From positions 1 to 64,000 of the forward strand of contig NZ_JENB01000013.1 of assembly GCF_000708715.2 (NCBI RefSeq): a stretch of DNA of 64,000 bases, written 5' to 3'. The DNA comes from Pseudomonas putida W15Oct28 (GTDB taxonomy: Bacteria; Pseudomonadota; Gammaproteobacteria; Pseudomonadales; Pseudomonadaceae). Of the stretch, positions 34,246 through 42,932 are shown piece by piece. Within the stretch, counting starts at the first letter, position 1; each line of letters starts with the position of its first letter. The notes beneath the pieces were generated by a model. That model saw only the letters and a program-made list of their open reading frames with translations. It was not told where the DNA came from and ran no database searches. The position numbers were made by a program, and so were the translations under genes.

Positions 34246-35505
34246 TCAAGGGGCCAGCAGCGGTGCCCGACGCGCCTGCGGCCCGGCCCACAGCAGTTGC
34301 GCCACGCCGATGGTTCGTTCTTCGAAACCGCCCTGGCAGTAGCACAGGTAGAACTCCCACAAGCGCTGAAAGGTATCGTCATACCCCAGGCCCATCAGCT
34401 CCGCGCGCGCCAGGCGCAGGTTGTCGCGCCAATGGCGCAGCGTGCGTGCGTAGTCCTGGCCGAAATCTTCCAGGTGTACCAGGTTCAGCGCAGTCTGGCG
34501 GCTGGCGGTGTCCAGCAGCACGCTTAGCGACGGCAAGGCGCCGCCGGGGAAAATATACCGCTGGATGAAATCCACCGAACGTCTGGCCTGGGCGTAGCGC
34601 TGGTCACGGATGGTAATGGCTTGCACCAGCATCAGGCCGTCGTCCTTGAGCAGCGACGCGCACTGGCGGAAGTACGTCGGCAGGTAACGGTGGCCGACGG
34701 CTTCGATCATTTCGATCGACACCAGCTTGTCGAAGCGCCCGTGCAGGTCGCGATAGTCCTGGTGCAGCACCGTGATGCGCTGTTCCAGGCCCAAGGCCTT
34801 GACCCGTTGCAGGGTATGGGCGTACTGCGCCGCCGAAAGGGTGGTGGTGGTGACCCGGCAGCCGTGCTGCTGCGCGGCGTGGATGGCCAGGCCGCCCCAG
34901 CCGCTGCCAATCTCCAGCAGGTGGTCATGGGGCGTGAGTTCGAGCTTTTGGCAGATGCGTTGCAGCTTGTTGGTCTGGGCCTGTTCCAGGGTTTGCCCGG
35001 GGCTGTCGAACTGCGCGGCGGAGTACATCATGGTGGGGTCGAGCAGGCGCTCGAACAGGTCGTTGCCCAAGTCGTAGTGCGCCAGGATATTGCGCCGCGC
35101 ACCGCGCCGGCTGTTGCGATTGAGGCGGTGCAGCAGGCGCAGGGCAGGGCGCGCCAGGCGAGCCAGGCCGCCCTCCATGGCATCGAGTACATCCAGGTTG
35201 GCCACGAACAGCCGGGTGACCGCAGCCAGGTCCGGGCTGCGCCAGTAACCGTGAATATAGCCTTCACCGGCACCAATCGAGCCATTGCCGGCGACCAGGC
35301 CCCAGGCCGCGTCGTCAACGATTTCCACTTCCGCATACAGCCGGCTGGCAACGTCGCCGAAGGTCCACTGCTCGCCATGGCTGATCAGGCGCAGGCTGCC
35401 ATGGCGCAGCTGGCGTAACTGCGCGAGTACGGCGCGCCTGGCCAGGCCGCCGAGCAACGGGGCAATGCTTGCCGATTTGCTAACGCTCAGGGTCGGTTCG
35501 GGCAT
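34246..35505 (-). CDS. CFA-synthase-type SAM methyltransferase
   Basis: A 419-residue enzyme of the cyclopropane-fatty-acid synthase family. The lipid-site motif is YDLGNDLFERLLDPTMMYSA. The SAM site is LLEIGSGWGGLAIHAA. The active-site segment SIEMIEAVGHRYLP has EAVG where classical Cfa has EHVG. It methylates acyl chains of phospholipids. In light/singlet-oxygen clusters a relative (UfaM) makes the methylated intermediate of furan fatty acids. It overlaps the DUF1365 gene by 26 bases. Confidence 0.9.
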   Translation of the reverse strand: MPEPTLSVSKSASIAPLLGGLARRAVLAQLRQLRHGSLRLISHGEQWTFGDVASRLYAEVEIVDDAAWGLVAGNGSIGAGEGYIHGYWRSPDLAAVTRLFVANLDVLDAMEGGLARLARPALRLLHRLNRNSRRGARRNILAHYDLGNDLFERLLDPTMMYSAAQFDSPGQTLEQAQTNKLQRICQKLELTPHDHLLEIGSGWGGLAIHAAQQHGCRVTTTTLSAAQYAHTLQRVKALGLEQRITVLHQDYRDLHGRFDKLVSIEMIEAVGHRYLPTYFRQCASLLKDDGLMLVQAITIRDQRYAQARRSVDFIQRYIFPGGALPSLSVLLDTASRQTALNLVHLEDFGQDYARTLRHWRDNLRLARAELMGLGYDDTFQRLWEFYLCYCQGGFEERTIGVAQLLWAGPQARRAPLLAP

Positions 35506-36292
35506 GGTCGGGCTCCTCGCGGGCGGGTTGGCCGAGTGCCAGGTCGTGCTGGCTGGCGATATGGTCGTGCACAGGTGTGCGCTTGAGCAGCAGGCGCAGG
35601 GCCTGCCAGTAGATGCTGGTGAGGGTACGCAGGCTCATCCAGGGAAAAGCCAGGATGTGCCGCCGCAATGCAGCGCGGTCCAGCGGCTGGCGTTGCAGCG
35701 CCAGGTCGGCTTCGAACACCTTGTGCCCGGCGCGCCAGTTCTCCATGTGCAGGCGCACCCGCTGTGCATCGAGGGCGAAGCGCAGGCGGTATTCCATGTC
35801 CAGCGGCATGAACGGCGACACATGGAAGGCCTTGGCCACTGAAAATGACCGGGTCAGGTCGCCGTTCACGGGTAGCACGTAATGGAAGCGTTCACGCCAT
35901 GGGGTATTGCGCACTTCCAGCAGTACGGCCGCGAGCTGGCCCTGTCGGTCATGGCAGAAGTAGGCACTTACCGGGTTGAAGGACAGCCCCCAGCAGCGCG
36001 GTTGGGTAAGCAGGTGCACGGCGCCTTCGGGCACCTGCCCCGTCGCCTGGCCGACCAACAGCCGAGCGGCCTCGGCCAGTGGTTTGCCTTCACGGGTCAG
36101 TGCCGGCAGGTAGTCGGTTTCGCGCCAGCACAAGGGCGCCAGCCGCGATGGCCCCAGCCAGCGGCACAGGCCAAGCAGTTGGTGTTGCTCGTTCAGGTCC
36201 AGGTAGAACATGCCAACCCGGTAGCGAAACGCGTGGTGGCGTGGGCTCAGGCGCCGGTGGCTCACCCAGCCCTGGCACAGGCTGCTGTTCAC
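35480..36292 (-). CDS. DUF1365 domain-containing protein
   Basis: A 270-residue protein matching DUF1365 (HHAFRYRVGMFYLDL, then LTQPRCWGLSFNPVSAYFCH and FHVSPFMPLDMEYRL). Function unknown, but it is nearly always encoded with CFA-type methyltransferases and FAD oxidoreductases, as here. The start overlaps the FAD-gene stop by four bases (ATGA). Probably cytosolic or membrane-peripheral. Confidence 0.9.
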   Translation of the reverse strand: MNSSLCQGWVSHRRLSPRHHAFRYRVGMFYLDLNEQHQLLGLCRWLGPSRLAPLCWRETDYLPALTREGKPLAEAARLLVGQATGQVPEGAVHLLTQPRCWGLSFNPVSAYFCHDRQGQLAAVLLEVRNTPWRERFHYVLPVNGDLTRSFSVAKAFHVSPFMPLDMEYRLRFALDAQRVRLHMENWRAGHKVFEADLALQRQPLDRAALRRHILAFPWMSLRTLTSIYWQALRLLLKRTPVHDHIASQHDLALGQPAREEPDHARTDPER

Positions 36293-37536
36293 AACTGTTC
36301 TCCAAAGTGCCGGGCGACGTTCAGTGCGCTGAGCACGCCGTCTTCATGAAAGCCGTTGGCCCAATAGGCGCCGCAGTAATAGCTGTGCAACGGCCCCTGC
36401 AATTCGCCCTGGCGGGCTTGTGCCGCCAGGGCGGCAAGGCTGTACTGCGGGTGTGCGTAGTCGATGCGGGCGAGTATGCATGCCGGGTCAATCTGGCCTG
36501 CCTGGTTGAGGCTTACGCAAAACGTGGTCGGCGCTTCGAGGCCCTGAAGGATGTTCATGTTGTAGGTGAGCGCGGCGGGCGCTTGCGGGTCGTCGCCCAG
36601 GCGGTAGTTCCAGGCGGCCCAGGCCTTGCGCCGCTGCGGCAGCAGGCGCGTGTCGGTGTGCAGCACCACATCGTTGCTGGCGTAGCGGATGGCACCGAGT
36701 ATGGCGCGCTCCTGCTCGCTGGGCGTTGCCAGCAGGGCCAGGGCCTGGTCGCTGTGGCAGGCAAACACCACCTTGTCGAAGCGCTCGCTGCCGCCTGCCC
36801 AGGCCACCGCCACGCCGTGATCATCACGCTTGACCTGCTGCACCGCACAGCCCAGCCGGATGCGCTCGGCAAAGGGTTGGCACAATGGCGCGAGGTAAGC
36901 GCGCGAACCGCCCTCGATCACTTGCCATTGCGGCCGATGGTTGACCGACAGCAGGCCGTGGTTGTGGCAGAAGCGCACGAAGAACTGCAACGGGAAGCCC
37001 AGCATGTCGGCTGGCGACATCGACCAGATCGCCGAGCCCATCGGCACGATGTAATGGTCGATGAAGCGCCGCCCATAGCCTTGGGCCTTAAGGTACTGGC
37101 CAAGGGTAGTGGCGCCATCGATGCGCTGCTGTTGCAGGTCGGCCGGGGCCTGGCGGTTGAAGCGCAGTACGTCGCGTAGCATCCCCCAGAAGCCAGGGGA
37201 CAACAGGTTGCGTCGTTGGGCGAACAGGGTGGCCAGGTTGTGACCGTTGTACTCGAAGCCCGTACGCGGGTCGTGCACCGAAAAGCTCATCTGCGTCGGC
37301 CGCCAGGCGACGCCCAGGTGTTTGAGCAGGCGGATGAAATGCGGGTAGGTCCAGTCGTTGAACACGATGAAGCCGGTATCAACCGCGTAGTGCCGGCCCT
37401 GCCATTGCACATCGACGGTATGGGTATGCCCGCCAACCCGGTCCGCGGCCTCGAACACGGTGACTTCATGACGACGTGACAGCAGGTGGGCACAGGTGAG
37501 GCCGGCGATACCGGTACCGATGATAGCGATGCGCAT
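36289..37536 (-). CDS. FAD-dependent oxidoreductase, amine-oxidase fold
   Basis: A 415-residue flavoprotein. The N-terminal dinucleotide motif is MRIAIIGTGIAGLTCAHLLS, followed by VTVFEAADRVGGHTHTV. It belongs to the NAD(P)/FAD amine-oxidase group used for fatty-acid or carotenoid desaturation. Operon relatives (UfaD-like) desaturate the methylated acyl chain. Assignment to that reaction is inference. It lies three bases after the SDR stop. Confidence 0.9.
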   Translation of the reverse strand: MRIAIIGTGIAGLTCAHLLSRRHEVTVFEAADRVGGHTHTVDVQWQGRHYAVDTGFIVFNDWTYPHFIRLLKHLGVAWRPTQMSFSVHDPRTGFEYNGHNLATLFAQRRNLLSPGFWGMLRDVLRFNRQAPADLQQQRIDGATTLGQYLKAQGYGRRFIDHYIVPMGSAIWSMSPADMLGFPLQFFVRFCHNHGLLSVNHRPQWQVIEGGSRAYLAPLCQPFAERIRLGCAVQQVKRDDHGVAVAWAGGSERFDKVVFACHSDQALALLATPSEQERAILGAIRYASNDVVLHTDTRLLPQRRKAWAAWNYRLGDDPQAPAALTYNMNILQGLEAPTTFCVSLNQAGQIDPACILARIDYAHPQYSLAALAAQARQGELQGPLHSYYCGAYWANGFHEDGVLSALNVARHFGEQL

Positions 37537-37539
37537 GGG

Positions 37540-38292
37540 TCAGCCCTTTTGTTCGCGGGCCAGATGGCGGCCCAGCTTCAGGCGCCAGCGCGCCGGCAAT
37601 GCGCCTAGCAGGCGCAGCACCAGGGTGAAGGTGGCGGGGAAGGCGATTTCCAGCGGGCGGCGAGGCAGGCGCGCGATGATATGGGCGGCGGCGCGTTCGG
37701 CGCTCCACAGTTGCGGCATCGGGAAGTCGTTGCGGCGGGTGAGGGGTGTGTCGACGAAGCCGGGGCTGACCAGGGTGACGTCGATACCTTCGCCAGCCAA
37801 GTCGATGCGCAGGGATTCGACCAGGTACCGCAATGCCGCCTTGGACGCGCCATAGGCCCCGGCGCGCGGCAGCGCCAACCAGCTAACCGAACTGCCCATG
37901 ACCACCAGGTGTGGCTGCCGGCCACGGCGTAGCAAGGGCAGTGCGGCCGCAAGGCAAAGGCTGGTGCCGGTCAGATTGGTGCGCATCACCCGTTCGACCA
38001 AGGCCGGGTCGAAGTGCCCCGGTTCCAGGTACTCGCAGGTGCCCGCATTGAGGATCACCTGGTCCAGTGCGCCCCAGGCGTGCTCGATCTGCCCGGCCAT
38101 CTGCGTCACCTGCTCAGGCTGGTCGACATCGCCCAGGGTCAGCAGTACCTGGCCCGGGAACTGCTCGGCCAGTGCCGTCAGCTTGTCTGCGCGGCGTGCC
38201 CCCAACGCCACCTGGTGGCCTTGCTCCAGCAAGTGCAACGCCAGCGCCGCACCGATGCCGCTGCTGGCACCGGTCAGCCAGCAACGGCTCAT
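37540..38292 (-). CDS. SDR family oxidoreductase
   Basis: A 250-residue classical short-chain dehydrogenase: WLTGASSGIGAALALHL (NADP site), VILNAGTCEYL, catalytic GSSVSWLALPRAGAYGASKAA with Ser and YxxxK. The substrate in this lipid cluster is unknown. It overlaps the preceding gene by four bases. The C-terminal tail (LRLLGALPARWRLKLGRHLA) is basic and hydrophobic and could bind the membrane. Confidence 0.92.
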   Translation of the reverse strand: MSRCWLTGASSGIGAALALHLLEQGHQVALGARRADKLTALAEQFPGQVLLTLGDVDQPEQVTQMAGQIEHAWGALDQVILNAGTCEYLEPGHFDPALVERVMRTNLTGTSLCLAAALPLLRRGRQPHLVVMGSSVSWLALPRAGAYGASKAALRYLVESLRIDLAGEGIDVTLVSPGFVDTPLTRRNDFPMPQLWSAERAAAHIIARLPRRPLEIAFPATFTLVLRLLGALPARWRLKLGRHLAREQKG

Positions 38293-38711
38293 GCCAGCCT
38301 GCCTTTGAGCCAGCGAATGGCGCTGCCCATCACCGGCACATGCTCGTACAGCAGGGCGCCGGCGTCGAAGTAATCCTGGTGAAAGTACACCCGCTCATGC
38401 CAGCGCAGGTGGCTGCAACCCTGCAGGCTGATCAGTTGCCCACGGGCCAGTTGGGGGTGGCGATAGTGCAACGTCCAGCGAATGTAGCCGTGGCCCGGTT
38501 CCAGCTCGTCGGTGCCTTCGAAGCGGTAATGGCACTCGGGCACCCTAGCGTACAACTGGGCGAAATAAGCCCGCAGCGCGGGAAGGCCGGTGAGCTGGTG
38601 CAGAGGGTCGCGAAATGCGACGTCCTCGCTGTACAGGTCGGTCAGCAGGTCGAGGTTGTGCGTATCGAGCGTGGCAAAGCGTTCGGCGAAGGATTGCAGG
38701 TAGCTGGACAT
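38289..38711 (-). CDS. NTF2/SnoaL-like protein
   Basis: A 140-residue SnoaL/NTF2-like fold protein (LDLLTDLYSEDVAFRDPLH at the start of the cone, GYIRWTLHYRHPQLARGQLI late). Usually an enzyme or binding accessory. First gene of the six-gene lipid operon. The ATG at 38711 follows AGGTATT. The promoter region upstream carries three TGTACA copies. Confidence 0.85.
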   Translation of the reverse strand: MSSYLQSFAERFATLDTHNLDLLTDLYSEDVAFRDPLHQLTGLPALRAYFAQLYARVPECHYRFEGTDELEPGHGYIRWTLHYRHPQLARGQLISLQGCSHLRWHERVYFHQDYFDAGALLYEHVPVMGSAIRWLKGRLA

Positions 38712-38717
38712 GCACAA

Positions 38718-38800
38718 TACCTGTACAAAACGAATCTGTTGTACAAGGTATAGTGCAGGTCACGCTGGAAATCTATACAGAAGAAATTTTTTGTACAGTT
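38718..38800 (-). promoter_or_regulatory. TGTACA repeats upstream of the lipid operon
   Basis: TGTACAA occurs at 38722-38728 and 38740-38746, exactly 18 bases apart, and TGTACA again at 38792-38797. TATACC (minus strand) at about 38747-38752 could be a -10. MerR-family class II LitR photosensors bind TGTACA-like repeats at such clusters. The assignment here is inference. Confidence 0.45.
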
Positions 38801-38824
38801 TGTTCGTTCGGCCGGGCATTTTTG

Positions 38825-39065
38825 GCGCCTGGGAGATCGAGCGCCGCCCGCGCGGCGCTTCGCGGGGCAAGCCCGCTCCCACATTTGTTTCGGGCCAGTC
38901 ACTCCTTTGAGTTCATCTCTGTCCGCCTTGTTTGTCCGACTCGATATTGAGACAGGCGCCAAGGGGCCGCGCGCCAATGCCTCAGGAATAATTGGCCCGA
39001 AACAAATGTGGGAGCGGGCTTGCCCCGCGAAGCGCCGCGCGGGCGGCGCTCGATCCCCCAGGCGC
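38825..39065. repeat. Large near-perfect inverted repeat (BIME)
   Basis: Arms 38825-38897 and 38993-39065 are 73 bases each, with about one mismatch. They contain REP cores (GCGGGGCAAGCCCGCTCCCA) and a GCGCCGCCCGCGCGGCGC palindrome. The 95-base centre is unique sequence. Together with the promoter it fills the 394-base gap between the NTF2-like gene and soxG. No gene seen. Confidence 0.85.
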
Positions 39066-39105
39066 TGAAAATCATGCGGCGAACCCCCGCAGCCCGCACT
39101 GCTTA

Positions 39106-39711
39106 TCAACCGATCAACTCACCCAGCCCAATCAACCCGCCATCAAACTCATCCATGGCATCCAGCATCGCTTCGCGCAAGTAAGCCAGCGATGCCCGAT
39201 CAAACAGCAACTGCAACGCCGGCCGCTCTTCACTGCCCACATTCACCACAATCACATTGATCCGTGCCGCCGAAGTCTGCGCCACCGCCCCGACCGGAAA
39301 CGCCTCGGCACGCAAGTCCACCCCGCACAACTTGGCCATCACCGCACTGCCATGCACCCCCGACAGCTGCAACCAGGCATGGCTGTCCTGGCGCGGCAGC
39401 AGGTAGTTACGCTGGGCATCCTGCACCCACTCGGCCTCCGCGGCAGCCACACGTGCGCCCTCGTCGGCCAGGCTGCCCAGCAACAGGTACTCGGTCTGTG
39501 ACAACCGCGCTACCCAGCCGCCGTCGTCTTGAAGCACGGCCTGGTCCGGCTGCTGAGGCAAACGGTAGCCACGCTGCTGCAGGTAGGAGGCACTGTCGCC
39601 CCCGCGAAACCCGACCCGCGCCACATCGGTCAGGTCGGTCAACGCACAGGTGTACAACAACTCGGCCCATGGGCTGCGAGGGATAAACGCTTCGGCTTGC
39701 AAACTGGTCAT
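39106..39711 (-). CDS. soxG: Sarcosine oxidase subunit gamma
   Basis: This 201-residue protein has a GcvT-like small-subunit fold (LTDLTDVARVGFRGGDSASYL, SHAWLQLSGVHGSAVMAKL, ARINVIVVNVG). It is the gamma subunit of heterotetrameric sarcosine oxidase. Last gene of purU-folD-soxBDAG. Three bases separate it from soxA. Confidence 0.9.
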   Translation of the reverse strand: MTSLQAEAFIPRSPWAELLYTCALTDLTDVARVGFRGGDSASYLQQRGYRLPQQPDQAVLQDDGGWVARLSQTEYLLLGSLADEGARVAAAEAEWVQDAQRNYLLPRQDSHAWLQLSGVHGSAVMAKLCGVDLRAEAFPVGAVAQTSAARINVIVVNVGSEERPALQLLFDRASLAYLREAMLDAMDEFDGGLIGLGELIG

Positions 39712-39714
39712 GGC

Positions 39715-42618
39715 TCAGAGCTCCTGGCGCAGGTTGTCGGGATCGTGGAAGGGCAGTTGCACCACCTTGGCGTGCACCATCGCGCCGCCCTCCACGCGGA
39801 TCGGAATGTGCATGCCGGGGGTGGCCTGGTGGGCGCCGGCATAGGCCAGGCCAATGATCTGCCCCAAGGTTTGCGAGTGTTCGCAGGAGGTGACATTGCC
39901 GCTGATGTCCGGGCCGTCCAGTACCAGGTGCCCTTCCAGGGGTTGCGGGCTGCCCTTGGGCAGGGTGAAACCGACCAGCTTGCGCTTTAGCGGCTGCGCC
40001 TCAAGGATTTCGATGGAACGCTTGCCGACGAAGAACGGCTTCTTGCGGCCGATGGCCCACTGCATGTCGATCTCTGCCGGGTGGGTCATGCCGTCGGTGT
40101 CCTGGCTGATGATCACGTGGCCTTTTTCCAGGCGCAGCAGGCGCTGGGTCTCTACACCGAACGGGCGAATACCCAGGCCCGCACCGGCTTGCATCAAGGC
40201 GTCCCACAGGCGTTCGGCATGGCGCGCCGGCACATGCACTTCATAGCCCAGTTCACCGACGAAACCCACCCGCAGGATGCGTGCCGGGATGCCGGCCACC
40301 TTGCCCTGGCGCACGGCGAGGTAAGGGAACGCTTCTGCCGACAGGTCCACGTCATCGCACACCTTGGCCAGCACCTGGCGTGACAGTGGCCCGGCCAGGT
40401 TGACGGCGGCCAGGGCAGCGGTGACGTTGTTGATGTCCACGTCCAGGCGCCACTGCGCGTTCCACTTCAGCATCTGTTGGTAGATGCGGTCGACGCCGCT
40501 GGTGGTGGCGCTGACATAGAAGTGTTGCTCGCCCAGGCGTGCGCAGACGCCGTCGTCGATCACCACGCCGTGTTCGTTGGTCATCAGCGCATAGCGGGTG
40601 CGGCCGACAGGCAGCTTGGCAAAGCCAAAGGTGTACACGCGCTCCAGCAGTTCTGCGGCGTCGGGGCCGCGTACGTCCAGGCCGCCCAGGGTAGAAACGT
40701 CGATCAGGCCAACTTTTTCACGCACATGGCGGGCTTCTTCCTGCATGCAGCGCTCACGTTCCTCTGGCTTACCGTAGTAGGCCGGGCGTTGCCAGATACC
40801 GGCAGGCATCATTTTCGCCCCGGCTTGCAGATGGCGGCGATGCATGGGTGTTTGCCGGTACGGGTCGAAGGCGCGACCGGCGACATGCGCCAGCTTTTCT
40901 GCCTGGAACGGTGGGCGCGCAGTGGTCACCCCGGTCTCGCTGATGCTGCGGCCGGTGGCGTGGGCTACCAGGCGTGCGGTGGGCAGCGCCGAGTGGCGGC
41001 CCTGGGACGGGCCCATGCCGACCGTGGAGAAGCGCTTGACCAGTTGGATGTCACGGTAGCCACTGCGGGTGGCGTTGACGATGTCGCGCACTTGCAGGTC
41101 TTCGTCGAAATCGACGAAATCCTTGCCTTTGGGGTGCGGGAAGATCGGCCAGGGGAAATTGACCTTGGCTTCGGCGCAGAACAACGGCTGCGACGGCGCT
41201 TGCAGGCCCAGCGCCGCCACTGCTTCGGCGGCCCCGCGCGTGGCATCGGCCAGCACATTGGCCAGCGCGTGACGGCCGTTTACCGAGCCTGCGATATCCA
41301 GCCCGGCCGGCAGGTTGCTGAGGGTGAACTCGTCACGGTTGACGTCATAGGCCAGCTTGCCACCGGCCTGGCACAGCAACTGGTACACCGGCATGTAGCC
41401 CGCCGACATGCACAGCAAGTCGCAGGCCAGGCGCAGGCCATGCGCGCCGACCTTGCCCTGGCCGGTGATCGGGCGAATGTCCACGCCGCTGACATGGCGC
41501 ATGCCTGTTTCGTGCAGCGCTTCGTACACCGTGCTGCCAAGGTGCACGGGGATATCGCGCCGCTTCAGTTCGGCGCCCAGTGCGGCATCGGCCGGCGCGG
41601 CGCGCATATCGACCACGGCGGCCACGGCCACGCCTTGCTCCTGCAGGTCGAGGGCGGCCAGGTAGCCGTCATCGTGGCCGGTAAGGATCACCGCGCGCTG
41701 GCCCGGTTTTACCGCGTACAGCTTCATCAGCCGCTGGGCGGCGCTGGTCAGCATCACCCCCGGCAGGTCGTTGTTGCGGAACACCACCGGCTGGTCGAAC
41801 GAACCGGCCGCCACCAGGCAACGGCTGGCGCGTACTTTGTACAAGCGTTTGTGCTGGATCACCGGCAGGTAGTTGTCGGTGAACCAGCCGTTGCAGGTGG
41901 CTTCCATCAGCACCTGGATGTTCGGGTGGCTTTCGATGGCGGCCAGCAGCTCCTGACGCAGGCTGGCGGCGCGGGTGCCGGCGATGTCGAAGCGGGCGTA
42001 GGTGAGTGAGCCGCCCAGCACCGGCTGTTGTTCGATCAGCAGCACCTTGGCCCCGGCATTGGCCGCGTCCAGCGCCGCGCGCAGGCCGGCGGGGCCGCCG
42101 CCGATGACTGCCACATCAACGAACAGATAGGCTTTGTCGTAGTACTGCGGCTTGAAGCCAAGGTCGAGCACGCCAAGGCCGGCCTTTTTGCGAATCAGCG
42201 GCTCCCACACTTTCCACATGCCCTTGGGCTTGTAGAACGAGCGGTAGTAGAAGCCCACCGGCATGAAGCGCGAGAACTTTCCCAGGTAGGCGTCGCGGTC
42301 ATGTTCCAGGCTGCCGTTGAAGTTCTGCCCCTCAATCACCTGGCCATCGCGGGCGGCTTCCAGGTCGGCCAGCACGTTGGGTTCTTCAGGCAACTGCACC
42401 AGGGTGTTGGCGTCCTGGCCGGCCATGCTCAGCGGGCCGCGTGGGCGATGGTATTTGAACGAGCGCGACAGCAGCCAGCGACCGTTACCGAGCAGGGCGC
42501 TGGCAATGGTGTCACCGGCAAAGCCCTGGCAGGCCTGGCCGTCGAACTGGAAGCGCAGGGGCCGCTCGCGGTCGATCAGCAGGCCCATGGGCGCGGGGAG
42601 GCGAGTGTGGCTGTTCAT
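39715..42618 (-). CDS. soxA: Sarcosine oxidase subunit alpha
   Basis: A 967-residue subunit. The N-terminal ferredoxin-like plug is FDGQACQGFAGDTIASALLG, with SFKYHRPRG. A dinucleotide-binding domain begins near residue 170 (VDVAVIGGGPAGLRAALDAA). The C-terminal third is an aminomethyltransferase (GcvT) fold (RTRYALMTNEHGVVIDDGV, FVGELGYEVHVP) that takes the formaldehyde unit onto tetrahydrofolate. The ATG at 42618 overlaps the soxD stop (ATGA). The open frame beyond it to 43182 is only read-through in soxD/soxB antiphase, not an extension. Confidence 0.93.
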   Translation of the reverse strand: MNSHTRLPAPMGLLIDRERPLRFQFDGQACQGFAGDTIASALLGNGRWLLSRSFKYHRPRGPLSMAGQDANTLVQLPEEPNVLADLEAARDGQVIEGQNFNGSLEHDRDAYLGKFSRFMPVGFYYRSFYKPKGMWKVWEPLIRKKAGLGVLDLGFKPQYYDKAYLFVDVAVIGGGPAGLRAALDAANAGAKVLLIEQQPVLGGSLTYARFDIAGTRAASLRQELLAAIESHPNIQVLMEATCNGWFTDNYLPVIQHKRLYKVRASRCLVAAGSFDQPVVFRNNDLPGVMLTSAAQRLMKLYAVKPGQRAVILTGHDDGYLAALDLQEQGVAVAAVVDMRAAPADAALGAELKRRDIPVHLGSTVYEALHETGMRHVSGVDIRPITGQGKVGAHGLRLACDLLCMSAGYMPVYQLLCQAGGKLAYDVNRDEFTLSNLPAGLDIAGSVNGRHALANVLADATRGAAEAVAALGLQAPSQPLFCAEAKVNFPWPIFPHPKGKDFVDFDEDLQVRDIVNATRSGYRDIQLVKRFSTVGMGPSQGRHSALPTARLVAHATGRSISETGVTTARPPFQAEKLAHVAGRAFDPYRQTPMHRRHLQAGAKMMPAGIWQRPAYYGKPEERERCMQEEARHVREKVGLIDVSTLGGLDVRGPDAAELLERVYTFGFAKLPVGRTRYALMTNEHGVVIDDGVCARLGEQHFYVSATTSGVDRIYQQMLKWNAQWRLDVDINNVTAALAAVNLAGPLSRQVLAKVCDDVDLSAEAFPYLAVRQGKVAGIPARILRVGFVGELGYEVHVPARHAERLWDALMQAGAGLGIRPFGVETQRLLRLEKGHVIISQDTDGMTHPAEIDMQWAIGRKKPFFVGKRSIEILEAQPLKRKLVGFTLPKGSPQPLEGHLVLDGPDISGNVTSCEHSQTLGQIIGLAYAGAHQATPGMHIPIRVEGGAMVHAKVVQLPFHDPDNLRQEL

Positions 42619-42920
42619 CCGGCGATCTCCGGGGTGGCGGCGGGGGTGAAGTCGACGCGGCGGTCGAACAGTGCTTTCGGGTCGAAGGTGCGCAGCACCT
42701 GGTCGCTTACCGTGTGGCGCTCGGCCAGAAACCAGTAGCTGGAAGCGTTGTGCAGCCACCACTCGGTCACCACCCCGGCCAGGTTGTCGCTGTTGAACAC
42801 ATAGTCGGCCCACTCGGCGTCGCTGCAACTGGCCGGGTCGGGCATGTGCTTGAACTCGCCGCCGTAGGTGAACTCGCTGATGTTGCGCGGGCCGTTCAAG
42901 GGGCAGGTCAGGATCTTCAT
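42615..42920 (-). CDS. soxD: Sarcosine oxidase subunit delta, degenerate zinc site
   Basis: A 101-residue delta subunit (EFTYGGEF, WADYVFNSDNLAGVVTEWW, TFDPKALFDRRVDFTPA). The family binds zinc through a CPxCG motif plus a His-x3-Cys pair. Here the first motif reads CPLNG and the second LHNASS, so two cysteines are missing and zinc binding is doubtful. ATGA overlap with soxA. The structural role is presumably kept. Confidence 0.9.
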   Translation of the reverse strand: MKILTCPLNGPRNISEFTYGGEFKHMPDPASCSDAEWADYVFNSDNLAGVVTEWWLHNASSYWFLAERHTVSDQVLRTFDPKALFDRRVDFTPAATPEIAG

Positions 42921-42932
42921 CGTCGTTGCTTC

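Noticed and set aside
40477..42009. 510-residue plus-strand open frame
   Set aside because: Antisense to soxA, which has complete domain motifs. His/Gln/Ala/Gly-rich shadow translation.
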